NCBI RefSeq assembly: GCF_902493215.1
Contig: NZ_CABUOL010000014.1
Coordinates: 1 to 64,000, forward strand
DNA from: an uncultured Mediterranea sp.
GTDB taxonomy: Bacteria; Bacteroidota; Bacteroidia; Bacteroidales; Bacteroidaceae
Direction of reading: 5' to 3'
Length of the DNA stretch: 64,000 nucleotides
Part shown: one piece after another, positions 35,021 through 44,226 of the stretch
How the letters are laid out: the number at the start of each line of letters is the position of its first letter
Numbering within the stretch: position 1 is the stretch's first letter
Made by a program: the position numbers and the translations under genes
The notes under the pieces: model-generated
Told to the model about the DNA's origin: nothing
The model's database searches: none
Seen by the model: the letters and a program-made list of their open reading frames with translations, nothing else

Positions 35021-35099
35021 AATGCAATATATCTAAGTAGACGCAATATTTCGAAGAATCTCCTATTCCATCTACGTTTTTTTTCAATTAAAATTCAAA

Positions 35100-35624
35100 T
35101 TATTTTTTCAGAGCAGATGATATTGCCTCTAAAGCCTTGGCTATATGGATATTAATAGTCTTTACAGAAATACCTAAAAAATCAGCAATTTCCTTATAAG
35201 GCAGCCGTTCAATCTTGGCCAATACAAAAACCTGCCTGCAGCGCGGAGGCAACTGGGCGATAATCCGATTGATACGAGTCATCTCCTCCTGACTTATCAA
35301 GCGCGTATCAGGCGTCTGCAAATCAACCGGCACCCCATAGTCTTCTATTTCCTCCCATGAAACGGAAGCCATTTCAGATGTTTTCTTCCGTAAAAACGAA
35401 ACGGCCTTATTGTGAGTGACCGTAAGCAACCAAGTCTTTTCATTCCTTACACTGGAAAATTTATCACGGTTCTGCCAAACCTCAAAAAAGACATCACTCA
35501 CAATTTCTTCCGCCTCTTCTTTGGAGTGGACCAAATACTGTGCATAATAAAGCAAATCATTGGAATACACCTCAACCAAACGTTGAAGCGAACGCTCATC
35601 CATATAATTGCTTTGACTATACAT
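35100..35624 (-). CDS. ECF RNA polymerase sigma factor (FecI-like)
   Basis: 174 residues with sigma region 2 (LYYAQYLVHSKEEAEEIVSDVFFEVWQ) and region 4 (LPPRCRQVFVLAKIERLPYKEIADFLGISVKTINIHIAKA). Together with the adjacent anti-sigma gene and STN-bearing SusC it forms the trans-envelope switch that turns on PUL 1. TATCTTTG at 35710-35703 on the minus strand is its likely -7 box. Confidence 0.93.
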   Translation of the reverse strand: MYSQSNYMDERSLQRLVEVYSNDLLYYAQYLVHSKEEAEEIVSDVFFEVWQNRDKFSSVRNEKTWLLTVTHNKAVSFLRKKTSEMASVSWEEIEDYGVPVDLQTPDTRLISQEEMTRINRIIAQLPPRCRQVFVLAKIERLPYKEIADFLGISVKTINIHIAKALEAISSALKK

Positions 35625-35702
35625 CTACCATTTCTTCTTTTTTATTATACCAGCATCCAAAGAAACAAAATATAAACAAATGCTTCTTCGGACAATATCC
35701 GG

Positions 35703-35710
35703 CAAAGATA
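35703..35710 (-). promoter_or_regulatory. -7 box for the ECF sigma gene
   Basis: TATCTTTG on the minus strand, 79 bp before the sigma ATG, in the gap shared with argF'. Confidence 0.5.
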
Positions 35711-35744
35711 GCAAAATCAGGCTTGTAAAAACGATTTTTTTACG

Positions 35745-35752
35745 TAAATTTG
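35745..35752 (+). promoter_or_regulatory. -7 box for argF'
   Basis: TAAATTTG on the + strand, 19-31 bp before the candidate argF' start codons. Confidence 0.55.
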
Positions 35753-35783
35753 CTACCCATTAATTTTCAAAATGAAACAAGTT

Positions 35784-36737
35784 ATGAAAAAGTTTACCTG
35801 CGTGCAGGATATCGGGAACCTGAAAACTGCACTTGACGAGGCATTCGAAATCAAAAAAGACCGGTTCAAATATGTAGAACTGGGCCGCAACAAGACACTG
35901 ATGATGATATTCTTCAACTCCAGTCTGCGTACGCGACTGAGTACACAGAAAGCCGCGCTGAATCTGGGAATGAATGTCATCGTGCTCGACATCAACCAAG
36001 GAGCCTGGAAACTGGAAACCGAACGGGGGGTCATTATGGACGGCGACAAGCCCGAACATCTGCTGGAAGCCATTCCCGTCATAGGTTGCTACTGCGACAT
36101 CATCGGCGTACGTTCGTTTGCTCGTTTTGAAAACAAGGAATACGACTATAACGAGGTCATCCTCAATCAGTTTATCCAATATTCAGGTCGTCCCGTCTTT
36201 TCGATGGAAGCCGCTACACGGCACCCTCTCCAGAGCTTTGCCGACCTCATCACGATTGAAGAGTACAAGAAAAAAGAACGCCCCAAAATCGTAATGAGCT
36301 GGGCTCCCCATCCACGTCCTCTTCCACAGGCTGTCCCCAATTCATTCGCCGAATGGATGAACGCCACAGATTATGAATTCGTCATCACGCACCCCGAAGG
36401 CTACGAACTCGACCCGAAATTCGTAGGTAATGCCCGCGTGGAATACGACCAGATGAAAGCCTTTGAAGGTGCCGACTTCGTTTATGCCAAGAACTGGGCA
36501 GCCTATACCGGCGACAATTATGGCCAGATTTTGAGTAAAGACCGTGCCTGGACGGTAAGCGACCGCCAGATGGCCGTCACCAACAATGCCTACTTCATGC
36601 ACTGCCTGCCTGTACGTCGCAACATGATTGTGACCGATGACGTCATCGAAAGTCCGCAAAGCATCGTTATCCCCGAAGCTGCCAATCGCGAAATTTCGGC
36701 AACGGTTGTATTAAAGTGTCTGTTGGAGAGTCTGTAA
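35784..36737 (+). CDS. argF': N-succinyl-L-ornithine carbamoyltransferase
   Basis: Carbamoylates N-succinylornithine in the Bacteroides arginine route. 317 residues from MKKFTCVQDI; an alternative ATG four codons upstream (35772) is possible. It has the carbamoyl-phosphate loop FFNSSLRTR, the proline-rich loop WAPHPRPLPQAVPNSF and HCLPVRRN. Residue 90 is proline (DGDKPEHL), the position that separates succinylornithine (Pro) from acetylornithine (Glu) enzymes in the published Bacteroides fragilis and Xanthomonas work as I recall it. Confidence 0.93.
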   Translation: MKKFTCVQDIGNLKTALDEAFEIKKDRFKYVELGRNKTLMMIFFNSSLRTRLSTQKAALNLGMNVIVLDINQGAWKLETERGVIMDGDKPEHLLEAIPVIGCYCDIIGVRSFARFENKEYDYNEVILNQFIQYSGRPVFSMEAATRHPLQSFADLITIEEYKKKERPKIVMSWAPHPRPLPQAVPNSFAEWMNATDYEFVITHPEGYELDPKFVGNARVEYDQMKAFEGADFVYAKNWAAYTGDNYGQILSKDRAWTVSDRQMAVTNNAYFMHCLPVRRNMIVTDDVIESPQSIVIPEAANREISATVVLKCLLESL

Positions 36738-36754
36738 ATCGGCTTCTTCAAATA

Positions 36755-36803
36755 AAAAGTAAAAGAGGCAGAATTTTCGGATTTCTGCCTCTTTTACTTT
36801 TTT
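36755..36803. terminator. Bidirectional terminator between argF' and GH20
   Basis: A 19-bp near-perfect stem, AAAGTAAAAGAGGCAGAA against TTCTGCCTCTTTTACTTT, ends with T tracts on both strands and serves the two convergent genes. Confidence 0.85.
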
Positions 36804-36819
36804 ACACTATTCCAAAATC

Positions 36820-39153
36820 TTATTCCAGAATAATTTCATCTACAAACAGGAAGCCCGGATTTCCCTTGCCACCATGCCAAGACGGAATTTCACGCTCGGA
36901 AAGCGCCTTCACCTTGACGTAACGCGTCTTTACCGGATCAAATTCCAGCTTGTGAATATAAATCTGGTTGGGATCGTCGGCCTTCATCGCGGGATAAGAC
37001 TCGGAAGCTACTTCCTTGAACGTCTGGTTATCATCCGAAACCGAAACCGTAATGCCGCGGGCATCGAATATCCAGTCACCCTTCTCCACACAAGTATGCA
37101 GAGTCATCGAAGAGATATCCGTCGGCTCCTTCAGGTCGATAACGGCTTCCATGTCATTCCGGTAGAAAGCAATCCAACGGCCGGTCTTATAATTTCTATT
37201 GCCCGTCATACCGTCCACCAATACCGTAGCACCGGTAAATTCGTATTGCTTGTTGATGGGCTGCAACATGGTAATCGGTTTCATCGACGATTTGCTGAAG
37301 CTGATTTCATCGATTGTCACCTTTGATTTTCCGGAAGGACGGATGGCTACCGTACGAAGCGTACAGGGTTTGTCAATCTTCAACACTTCCGTATATTGCT
37401 GCGAAGCACTGGTAGGCTCACTGCCATCCAATGTATAGTAAACAGGGGCATTGTCTATCGTGCGGGCAGTGACATCGAGCGTACCGGTTTCGGCATTGGG
37501 AGTCAGATTGAGCCGTACATCAAAGATATGTGTCGCATAGTTCCAGCCATTTTTCTGATAGATGTCGACCAGACGGCTTACACGCTTCAGGAACGATTCA
37601 TAATCTTTCTTGTCAGACAAACTCCACTGCACTTCGCACAGGGCTGCCATACGGGGCAATACCATATACTGTGCCTGTTTCAGGTCGGGAATGTACTCTG
37701 TCCACAAGTTAGCCTGTACACCGATGATGTACTTCTGCTCTTCCGGCGACAAAGCCTTGGGCATGGGTTCGTAACTATACACACGCTCCATAGGCAGATA
37801 TCCTCCGATAGCCAGCGGCTCGGTATCGGTATCCTTCGACTGATAGTAATCGAAATACAGGTACGTATTGGGAGTCATTACCACGTCGTGACCCTGCTTG
37901 GCAGCTTCAATACCTCCGCCTTCACCACGCCAGGACATCACAGTGGCACCCGGAGCCAGACCGCCTTCCAGCGTCTCGTCCCAGCCAATCATCTTACGGC
38001 CTTTCGAGCCAAGGAAAGCTTCGGCTTCATGAATGACAAAACTCTGCAAACGTTCTTCCTTGGTATGCTTGCTGTCGCTCTTCAGCCCCAACGCCTTGAT
38101 GCGTGCCTGGCACTTGGGACACTTTGCCCATACCGTCTTGGGACATTCGTCACCTCCCACATGAATGTATTCGGAGGGGAATATTTCTACGATTTCAGCC
38201 AGTACGTCCTTCACAAACTGGATGGTCTGGTCGTTGCCCGCACACAGCACATTGTCCGAAACGCCCCACTGCGTCCATACTTCATACGGGCCACCCGTAC
38301 ATCCCAGTTCAGGATAAGCAGTCAAAGCAGCCTGCATGTGTCCGGGCAGGTCGATTTCGGGTATCACCGTAATATAACGTTCGGCAGCATAGGCAATTAT
38401 TTCCTTTGCCTGCTCCTGCGTATAGAAACCACCGTAAGGCTTTCCGTCGTACTTGCCGCTATTGCGCCCGATAACCGTTTCCTTGCGCTGCGAAGCAATT
38501 TCTGTCAGTTTCGGATATTTCTTGATTTCAATTCGCCAGCCCTGGTCGTCAGACAGATGCCAGTGCAGACGGTTGATGTTGTGAAGTGCCAGCATGTCGA
38601 TATAGCATTTCACATCGTCTACAGAAAAGAAGTGACGGCTTACGTCCAACATCATGCCACGATAGCCGAAACGAGGTTCGTCGGCAATGCGCACAGCCGG
38701 CAGTTCGATGTTACCGCCCTCGGCTACGCCAATCGACTTGCGCAATGTCTGGATGCCATAGAACACACCGGCCTCGGTCGGTGCGGAAATCACGACCTGA
38801 CCTTGTTTCACGTCTAATGAATAGGCCTCCGGATTTTCTTTCTCCAGGCCCAATTGCAAAAGAATGCCTCCTTGTCCTTCTCCGCCTTCTTTCACGTTCA
38901 ACTTGATACCGGTCTGGCTTTCGACGTACGATGCCAGGAACTCAGCATTCCGGCGCATCTTTTCATTGCCAGCCGTATAATAAACTGTCGTACCGTCCTT
39001 CAGGACGAAAGGAGCATCCTGGGCAGTCGCAATTTCCACAGGAATGGGAACTACCTCATAATCGGCAACCACTGGTGCCTTACCCGCGCAGGAAGTCAGG
39101 AACAATCCCGCCACAACCAGGCTTCCCCAACTGAAAACTGATAAATTTCTCAT
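36820..39153 (-). CDS. GH20 beta-N-acetylhexosaminidase (lipoprotein)
   Basis: Removes terminal beta-linked GlcNAc or GalNAc. 777 residues from MRNLSVFSWG (the longer frame starts with TTG). Lipobox LTSC; N-terminal GH20b domain; GH20 barrel with YRGMMLDVSRHF and the catalytic Asp-Glu pair in HVGGDECPKTVW (about 335-336). It then has a chitobiase-like C-terminal domain (YYTLDGSEPTS) and an F5/8C-type lectin module. It follows the rhodanese gene by 49 bp and ends at the bidirectional terminator. Confidence 0.94.
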   Translation of the reverse strand: MRNLSVFSWGSLVVAGLFLTSCAGKAPVVADYEVVPIPVEIATAQDAPFVLKDGTTVYYTAGNEKMRRNAEFLASYVESQTGIKLNVKEGGEGQGGILLQLGLEKENPEAYSLDVKQGQVVISAPTEAGVFYGIQTLRKSIGVAEGGNIELPAVRIADEPRFGYRGMMLDVSRHFFSVDDVKCYIDMLALHNINRLHWHLSDDQGWRIEIKKYPKLTEIASQRKETVIGRNSGKYDGKPYGGFYTQEQAKEIIAYAAERYITVIPEIDLPGHMQAALTAYPELGCTGGPYEVWTQWGVSDNVLCAGNDQTIQFVKDVLAEIVEIFPSEYIHVGGDECPKTVWAKCPKCQARIKALGLKSDSKHTKEERLQSFVIHEAEAFLGSKGRKMIGWDETLEGGLAPGATVMSWRGEGGGIEAAKQGHDVVMTPNTYLYFDYYQSKDTDTEPLAIGGYLPMERVYSYEPMPKALSPEEQKYIIGVQANLWTEYIPDLKQAQYMVLPRMAALCEVQWSLSDKKDYESFLKRVSRLVDIYQKNGWNYATHIFDVRLNLTPNAETGTLDVTARTIDNAPVYYTLDGSEPTSASQQYTEVLKIDKPCTLRTVAIRPSGKSKVTIDEISFSKSSMKPITMLQPINKQYEFTGATVLVDGMTGNRNYKTGRWIAFYRNDMEAVIDLKEPTDISSMTLHTCVEKGDWIFDARGITVSVSDDNQTFKEVASESYPAMKADDPNQIYIHKLEFDPVKTRYVKVKALSEREIPSWHGGKGNPGFLFVDEIILE

Positions 39154-39202
39154 GTTCAAAAGTGTATAAAGTTAATAAAGAGTGATGATAATTCGCATTT
39201 CA

Positions 39203-39595
39203 TTATTTTTCCACCTTTCCTCCGGCTTCCACCCAACCGTTGAACCCGGTGCTCAGTTCATAGACCTTGAAACCTTTCCCAACCAGTATGCGGGCAGCCT
39301 TTTTACTCCGTTTGCCACTGCGACAATAGAGGGCCACTGGGCGCGAAGACTGCAGAACCGAGTCGGCAACCGCTGCAAAAGAGTCATCCAACACATTGAC
39401 ATTCATGCTGCCGGGAATATGCCCTTCGGAATATTCGGCAACCGTACGCACGTCCAGTCGCTGCACTTCCGGGTCATTGATTACATTGGCAAAGTCACTG
39501 ACAGACAAGGATTCAAAGCCTTCTCCTTTCTGCTGGCAGGAAAAAAGGGAAGAAAACAACAGACAAAATGATGCAAACAATGTTTTCATAATCAT
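39203..39595 (-). CDS. Rhodanese-like domain lipoprotein
   Basis: About 130 residues; a lipobox-type signal (LLFSSLFSC) precedes a single rhodanese domain with the active-site loop YCRSGKRS, whose Cys is the persulfide carrier. The start is ATG at 39595 or 39589. It lies between NigD-like and GH20 genes on the same strand, and no sulfur-transfer partner is visible. Confidence 0.88.
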   Translation of the reverse strand: MIMKTLFASFCLLFSSLFSCQQKGEGFESLSVSDFANVINDPEVQRLDVRTVAEYSEGHIPGSMNVNVLDDSFAAVADSVLQSSRPVALYCRSGKRSKKAARILVGKGFKVYELSTGFNGWVEAGGKVEK

Positions 39596-39619
39596 ATTCA
39601 ATTAAAAATGATCCGGCTG

Positions 39620-40300
39620 TCACACAGGCCGGTATTCAAAGGTATATGTCTTTATTTCACCCGAATAAGTATGCACATGCAGGCTCACATCTACCACATC
39701 AATTTCCTCGCCGGCATACTGCAACAAAGGTATCGAACAATAGGCACGCTGGCTGTAGGCCTGCGTATCGCCTCCGTCGTCGTGATACAGCGTCAGCTCT
39801 ACCGACGAACGGCGGGCGTCGGCATCGACCGTCACCCGGTCTTCCACATAGTGGAATGTATGCTTGCCCTGCTGTGCCTTGACGGTAAGCATCAGGTTCA
39901 GGTAGTTGCGGCCCATCCATACGCTCAGCACATCCACCGGGTCGGTCTTTACTCCATCGGGAAACTTGTCGGCCGGCAGAGGTATCGGGGCGATGGCAGC
40001 CGCCACGGCATACAGACGTACCCCCTCGCCTTCCTCGCAGCGTATCCGTTCGTAATTGCTGACAATACGGACCAGCGAGTCGGGACGGGTACGCGAACGG
40101 GAGTCATCGGCCAGCACGGCATATTCCTCCCCCTCATCCGTCAGCACCCGCTCCAGCATTCCGTCGGCCCCCGATCGAGCTGTCAGAAATTCCAGCTTGA
40201 CAGACGGATAATGATAGTTGTCTTCCCCGCAAGCTGCCAGCAGCAGACACAACGCTCCCAACAGACAGCCACACCAATATCCCGTCGTCACCTTCCTCAT
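39620..40300 (-). CDS. NigD-like lipoprotein
   Basis: 226 residues with lipobox ALCLLLAAC and the NigD family plan: a small N-terminal beta barrel-like part (YAVLADDSRSRTRPDSLVRIVSNYE) and a C-terminal sandwich ending HVHTYSGEIKTYTFEYRPV. The family is common in Bacteroides and unassigned. Its ATG overlaps the acyltransferase stop by 4 bp, so they are co-translated. Confidence 0.82.
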   Translation of the reverse strand: MRKVTTGYWCGCLLGALCLLLAACGEDNYHYPSVKLEFLTARSGADGMLERVLTDEGEEYAVLADDSRSRTRPDSLVRIVSNYERIRCEEGEGVRLYAVAAAIAPIPLPADKFPDGVKTDPVDVLSVWMGRNYLNLMLTVKAQQGKHTFHYVEDRVTVDADARRSSVELTLYHDDGGDTQAYSQRAYCSIPLLQYAGEEIDVVDVSLHVHTYSGEIKTYTFEYRPV

Positions 40301-41442
40301 ACTTCCATCGCTTTCAGATGATTTTTCAGCGGATTGGCATACATCTCGAGCATCTTGGTACGCAGGAAAGCTTCGTCCTTATTTTCCAGCGTAATGCGCG
40401 ACAGCTGCCCAGCCAGATAGCTCTCGAACTTCTGTCTGTCGGCGGCCGTATAATGTCCGGCATAGGTATCACTACCGGCCAGAAGGTCGGCGGCCACATA
40501 GTTGCACGGATACAGACGGTAACCGCGATGTATCTCCCTATCGATGATGGCCGAAACGGTAGAGAAGAGTTCCTGACGGGGCATCTTGCGGTCCAGATCC
40601 GCCAGGACGGTGTTGATGCAGGGGGCTATGTGGAAGTGCACACGCCCCTTGTAGCCGAGCAGGCCTGTCTGCATGTTCTTCAGGTCGTCGGCCGTCGACT
40701 TCTTGTAGTCGGGATGGTCGCGCTTCAGCTGGAACTCCCACGCCTTGAGGAAGTCGCAGGGGTCGAACTCGTAGGATATGGAGAGCGGCGCGATGTTCAT
40801 CTCCATCAGACGGTCCAGCACATCGCCCTCACCACCGATGGCCAGCATCTTGAGCACACTGTCCTGCGTACGGTCGTCCGAGTCCTTGGCACGTCCCTCG
40901 CGCTGGGCTATCCAGACGGACTGCTTCTTCTGCGAGAGGGTGTAATGCATATAGCGCGACATGCGTGCCGACGACTCGAGCATCTGCCGCATGGGCAGAC
41001 CGCGTTGTACGATGAACGACTTGTTGATACGCACCAGCTTCTTGATCCAGGGATAGATGAGGAGGTTGTCGCCAATGGCTATCTCCACCGTATCGCCGCC
41101 TTCGTCCACAAGCAGTACAGACAGGAAGCCGGAGTCGAGGATGATGTCGCGGTGGTTGGATATATAGGTATAGGCACCGGCTTTGTCGGCCAGGCCATTG
41201 TCCAGCGTCACGCCGTCCGAAGCCTCCTGCATGATGCGCTTCAGCATGGTGTATCCGAAGGCTTTCTGAAACTCAAGTTTCGTCTTGCAACTGCGCATTT
41301 TGGCGGCCAGCATCTCAAAAGGCACACCGGGAAAGGCCGCGGAGGCCACCTGCCTGAAAGCCGGATCGGCTATCAGTTCCTCGTACACTTCGGGGAGTTC
41401 CTCGTCGTGGTAGGGGCGGATTTCGTCAAATTCGTCGTACAT
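40297..41442 (-). CDS. PlsC-type glycerol-3-phosphate acyltransferase-like protein
   Basis: 381 residues. The central part has the acyltransferase block YTYISNHRDIILDSGFLS, where the conserved His and Asp form a slightly extended HxxxxxD motif, followed by IYPWIKKLVRINKSFIVQRG and QREGRAKDS, which correspond to PlsC motifs II and III. It probably acylates a lysophospholipid or another lipid acceptor at the membrane. It follows ddl by 12 bp. Confidence 0.75.
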   Translation of the reverse strand: MYDEFDEIRPYHDEELPEVYEELIADPAFRQVASAAFPGVPFEMLAAKMRSCKTKLEFQKAFGYTMLKRIMQEASDGVTLDNGLADKAGAYTYISNHRDIILDSGFLSVLLVDEGGDTVEIAIGDNLLIYPWIKKLVRINKSFIVQRGLPMRQMLESSARMSRYMHYTLSQKKQSVWIAQREGRAKDSDDRTQDSVLKMLAIGGEGDVLDRLMEMNIAPLSISYEFDPCDFLKAWEFQLKRDHPDYKKSTADDLKNMQTGLLGYKGRVHFHIAPCINTVLADLDRKMPRQELFSTVSAIIDREIHRGYRLYPCNYVAADLLAGSDTYAGHYTAADRQKFESYLAGQLSRITLENKDEAFLRTKMLEMYANPLKNHLKAMEV

Positions 41443-41454
41443 GGTAATGAGAGG

Positions 41455-42429
41455 TTAAAACTTGTTTTCTATAATGTCTGTCATCACGTCCTTGATGTCC
41501 AGGCCGGCGGCACGCACCTGCTGGGGGATGAAGCTGGTGGCCGTCATGCCCGGCGTGGTGTTCACCTCGAGCAGATTGATCTTGTCGCCCTCGGTCACGA
41601 TGTAGTCCACGCGGATGATGCCCTGTGCGCCCAGAATGTCGTAGATGGCCGAAGTGAGCTTCTTCACCCGGTCGGCCAACTCATCGGAGATGCGGGCAGG
41701 CGTGATTTCGTCGGACTCGCCGTTGTACTTGGCCTTGTAGTCGAAGTATTCGTTGTGGCTCACCACCTCGGTGATGGGGAAGACCACCGACTTGTCGCGC
41801 GTCTTGTAGCAACCGCAGGTCAGCTCGGTGCCGTCCATAAAGGCTTCCACCACCACTTCCTGCGCTTCGTCGAAGGCCTTGGCAATGGCGGGCTGTATCT
41901 GTTCGCGTGTCTTTACCTTGGTCACGCCGAAGCTGGAGCCTCCCAGGCTGGGCTTGATGAAACAGGGCAGGCCGATTTTCTCCACCACTTCGTCGTCGGT
42001 GATGGTCTGTCCCTGACGCAGGAGGAGCGACTCGGCAATGCGTACGCCATAGGCATGCAGATACTGGTTGCAGGCAAACTTGTCATACGTAAGCGCCGCC
42101 GCCAGCACGCCACAGCAGGAGTACGGGATGCGGAGCATGTCGAAGTAGCCCTGCAGGCGTCCGTCCTCGCCCGGCGTACCGTGGATGGTGATGTAGGCAA
42201 AGTCGAACTTCACCTTCTGCCCGTCCAGCTGGAAGCTGAAGTCGTTGCGGTCTACGGGCAGCGTGCGTCCGTCGCCGAGCCGCACGTGCCAGTCGAGGCC
42301 GTGCATGCCCACTATATATAATGTGTACTTCTCCTTGTCGATGAAGGAGTAGATTCCTTGTGCGCTGCGCAGGGAAACTTCATACTCGGAGGTATCGCCT
42401 CCGGCAACAATAGCAATCGTGCGTTTCAT
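41455..42429 (-). CDS. ddl: D-alanine--D-alanine ligase
   Basis: Makes the D-Ala-D-Ala dipeptide for peptidoglycan in an ATP-grasp fold. 324 residues with HGTPGEDGRLQGYFDML, PSLGGSSFGVTKV and LLEVNTTPGMTATSFIP, the family's N-terminal, ATP-lid and metal-binding motifs. Its ATG overlaps the upstream pseudouridine synthase stop (ATGA). Confidence 0.96.
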   Translation of the reverse strand: MKRTIAIVAGGDTSEYEVSLRSAQGIYSFIDKEKYTLYIVGMHGLDWHVRLGDGRTLPVDRNDFSFQLDGQKVKFDFAYITIHGTPGEDGRLQGYFDMLRIPYSCCGVLAAALTYDKFACNQYLHAYGVRIAESLLLRQGQTITDDEVVEKIGLPCFIKPSLGGSSFGVTKVKTREQIQPAIAKAFDEAQEVVVEAFMDGTELTCGCYKTRDKSVVFPITEVVSHNEYFDYKAKYNGESDEITPARISDELADRVKKLTSAIYDILGAQGIIRVDYIVTEGDKINLLEVNTTPGMTATSFIPQQVRAAGLDIKDVMTDIIENKF

Positions 42430-43508
42430 TCTAATTCTCTGTTACTGATGTAGCTTCTCCATTTGCCGATGAGGTTCGTCATGTCGTCGGGCAGTTCGGA
42501 AGTGAAGTACATTTCCTCGCCGGTGACGGGATGGACAAAGCCCAGCGTCATGGCGTGGAGCGCCTGGCGCGGGCAGATGTCAAAGCAGTTGTTTACAAAT
42601 TGTTTGTATTTGGCAAAATGTGTACCTTTCAGGATTTCGTGGCCGCCGTAGCGCTCGTCGTTGAAGAGCACGTGGCCGATGTGCTTCATGTGCACACGTA
42701 TCTGGTGCGTGCGCCCCGTCTCGAGGATGCACTCGACGAGCGTGACGTAGCCGAAGCGCTCCAGCACGCGGTAGTGGGTCACGGCATGCTTGCCTTCGCC
42801 CTCGGGCAGGACAGCCATCTGGAGGCGGTCCTTGGGATTGCGACCGATGTTGCCCACAATCGTTCCCTCGTCCTGCTCCACGTTGCCCCACACCAGGGCC
42901 CGGTAGCGGCGCTTGGTGGTCTTGTGGAAGAACTGCCAGCCCAGGTTGGTCTTGGCGTCGGCCGTCTTGGCAATGACCAGCAGGCCGGAGGTATCCTTGT
43001 CGATGCGGTGCACCAGTCCCAGGTGCGGGTCGTTGGCATCGTAGCCCTTGGTGTCCTTCAGATGCCAGGCGATGGCGTTCACCAGCGTGCCGTGCCAGTT
43101 GCCGTGGCCCGGATGTACCACCAGTCCGGCGGGCTTGTTGACCACCATCACGTAGTCATCCTCATAGACTACGTTCAGCGGGATGTCTTCGGGCACCACT
43201 TCGTTGTCGTAGCGGGGACGGTCCATCATCACGGTAATGACGTCGAACGGCTTCACCTTGTAGCTGCTCTTCACGGGCTTGCCGTTGGCCATGACGAAGC
43301 CCGCGTCGGCCGCCTTCTGGATGCGGTTGCGCGAGGAGTTGGTGATGCGGTCGAAGAGATATTTGTCCACACGCATCATCTCCTGCCCCTTGTCTACCAC
43401 CACGCGGAAGTGTTCGTAGAGCTGGGCCTCGTCGCCCACCGGCTCCACGTCGTCCGGGCATTCGTCCTCCAGGTCGTCTATGTCAATGTCTATATCTTCT
43501 TCTCTCAT
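42426..43508 (-). CDS. rluD: RluD-family 23S rRNA pseudouridine synthase
   Basis: 360 residues from MREEDIDIDI, with an acidic N-terminal extension, an S4 RNA-binding domain (VDKYLFDRITNSSRNRIQKA) and the catalytic motif GLVHRIDKDTSGLLV with its invariant Asp. It is the second gene of a PASTA-rluD-ddl-acyltransferase-nigD run. The exact uridine targets cannot be read from sequence. Confidence 0.92.
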   Translation of the reverse strand: MREEDIDIDIDDLEDECPDDVEPVGDEAQLYEHFRVVVDKGQEMMRVDKYLFDRITNSSRNRIQKAADAGFVMANGKPVKSSYKVKPFDVITVMMDRPRYDNEVVPEDIPLNVVYEDDYVMVVNKPAGLVVHPGHGNWHGTLVNAIAWHLKDTKGYDANDPHLGLVHRIDKDTSGLLVIAKTADAKTNLGWQFFHKTTKRRYRALVWGNVEQDEGTIVGNIGRNPKDRLQMAVLPEGEGKHAVTHYRVLERFGYVTLVECILETGRTHQIRVHMKHIGHVLFNDERYGGHEILKGTHFAKYKQFVNNCFDICPRQALHAMTLGFVHPVTGEEMYFTSELPDDMTNLIGKWRSYISNRELE

Positions 43509-43516
43509 AGTCTGTG

Positions 43517-44176
43517 TCAAAACCAGTCTTCTTCTTCCAGCGTTTCTCCGGCTGGTTGCGGAGCCTCGGTCTGCGGCACTCCCAGGGAGTCGACAGCCAG
43601 CGAGTCGGTCGGCATCGGTTCTCCGTCACCGTTACCGATAACCAGCGTAAGCGTGGCTCCCACCGGTACTTTGGCTCCCATGTCGAGCACACGCCCGCCA
43701 TACTTCACCTCGTATACCCAGTCCTTTTCGCCGGGGATAGAGTCGTTGTTAGTCAGGCGGAAACCGGCGGCCAGCAAACGGGCCTCGGCCTGGCGGACGG
43801 AGCTGTTGTCGGCCACGTCGGGCACTTCCTGCAAAGGAGTGCTCAGGGTGTTGATGGTGAGGTAGACCGTCCGTCCCTGCTTGACACGCTGTCCGGCCAC
43901 GGGATTATAGTCGAGCACACATCCGGCAGGCAGCTTCTTGACGTAGCTGGAGTCGGCCACAACAGCCTTCAGCCCGCGTTCGGCAAACATTTTCTGCGCA
44001 TCCGTCAGGCTCAGTCCCTTGACGTCGGGCACCACCACAGCCTCGCCGTGGCGTGTATAGGCATCCAAAGCCTTGAGTACGCCGAACAGGCAACCGCCCG
44101 CCACGACAATCATGGCGGCGATGTTTATCCAGAAGAGCTTGTTCTGCCGGAAAGAAAAGAATTCTTTTATCGTCAT
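43517..44176 (-). CDS. PASTA-domain membrane protein
   Basis: 219 residues from MTIKEFFSFR: one membrane helix (INIAAMIVVAGGCLFGVL) then PASTA modules (VPDVKGLSLTDAQKMFAERG, VPDVADNSSVRQAEARLLAAG) and a Pro/Glu-rich tail. PASTA domains bind peptidoglycan or its precursors in other bacteria, and the ddl gene nearby fits a cell-wall role. No kinase domain is attached. The tandem promoter-bearing repeat lies right upstream. Confidence 0.88.
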   Translation of the reverse strand: MTIKEFFSFRQNKLFWINIAAMIVVAGGCLFGVLKALDAYTRHGEAVVVPDVKGLSLTDAQKMFAERGLKAVVADSSYVKKLPAGCVLDYNPVAGQRVKQGRTVYLTINTLSTPLQEVPDVADNSSVRQAEARLLAAGFRLTNNDSIPGEKDWVYEVKYGGRVLDMGAKVPVGATLTLVIGNGDGEPMPTDSLAVDSLGVPQTEAPQPAGETLEEEDWF

Positions 44177-44194
44177 AACCTTCGCTTTTTCGGG

Positions 44195-44226
44195 CAAAGA
44201 TAGTGAAAGGTGAGCGCAGAAACAAA
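44195..44226 (-). promoter_or_regulatory. Promoter of the PASTA-rluD-ddl operon
   Basis: On the minus strand TTTG (44226-44223), 20 bp spacer, then TATCTTTG (44202-44195), an exact Bacteroides -33/-7 pair; the ATG follows 19 bp later. Confidence 0.75.

Noticed and set aside
40318..42321. 667-codon + strand frame opposite the acyltransferase and ddl genes
   Set aside because: Shadow frame; the minus-strand genes carry full catalytic motifs and overlapping start/stop codons.
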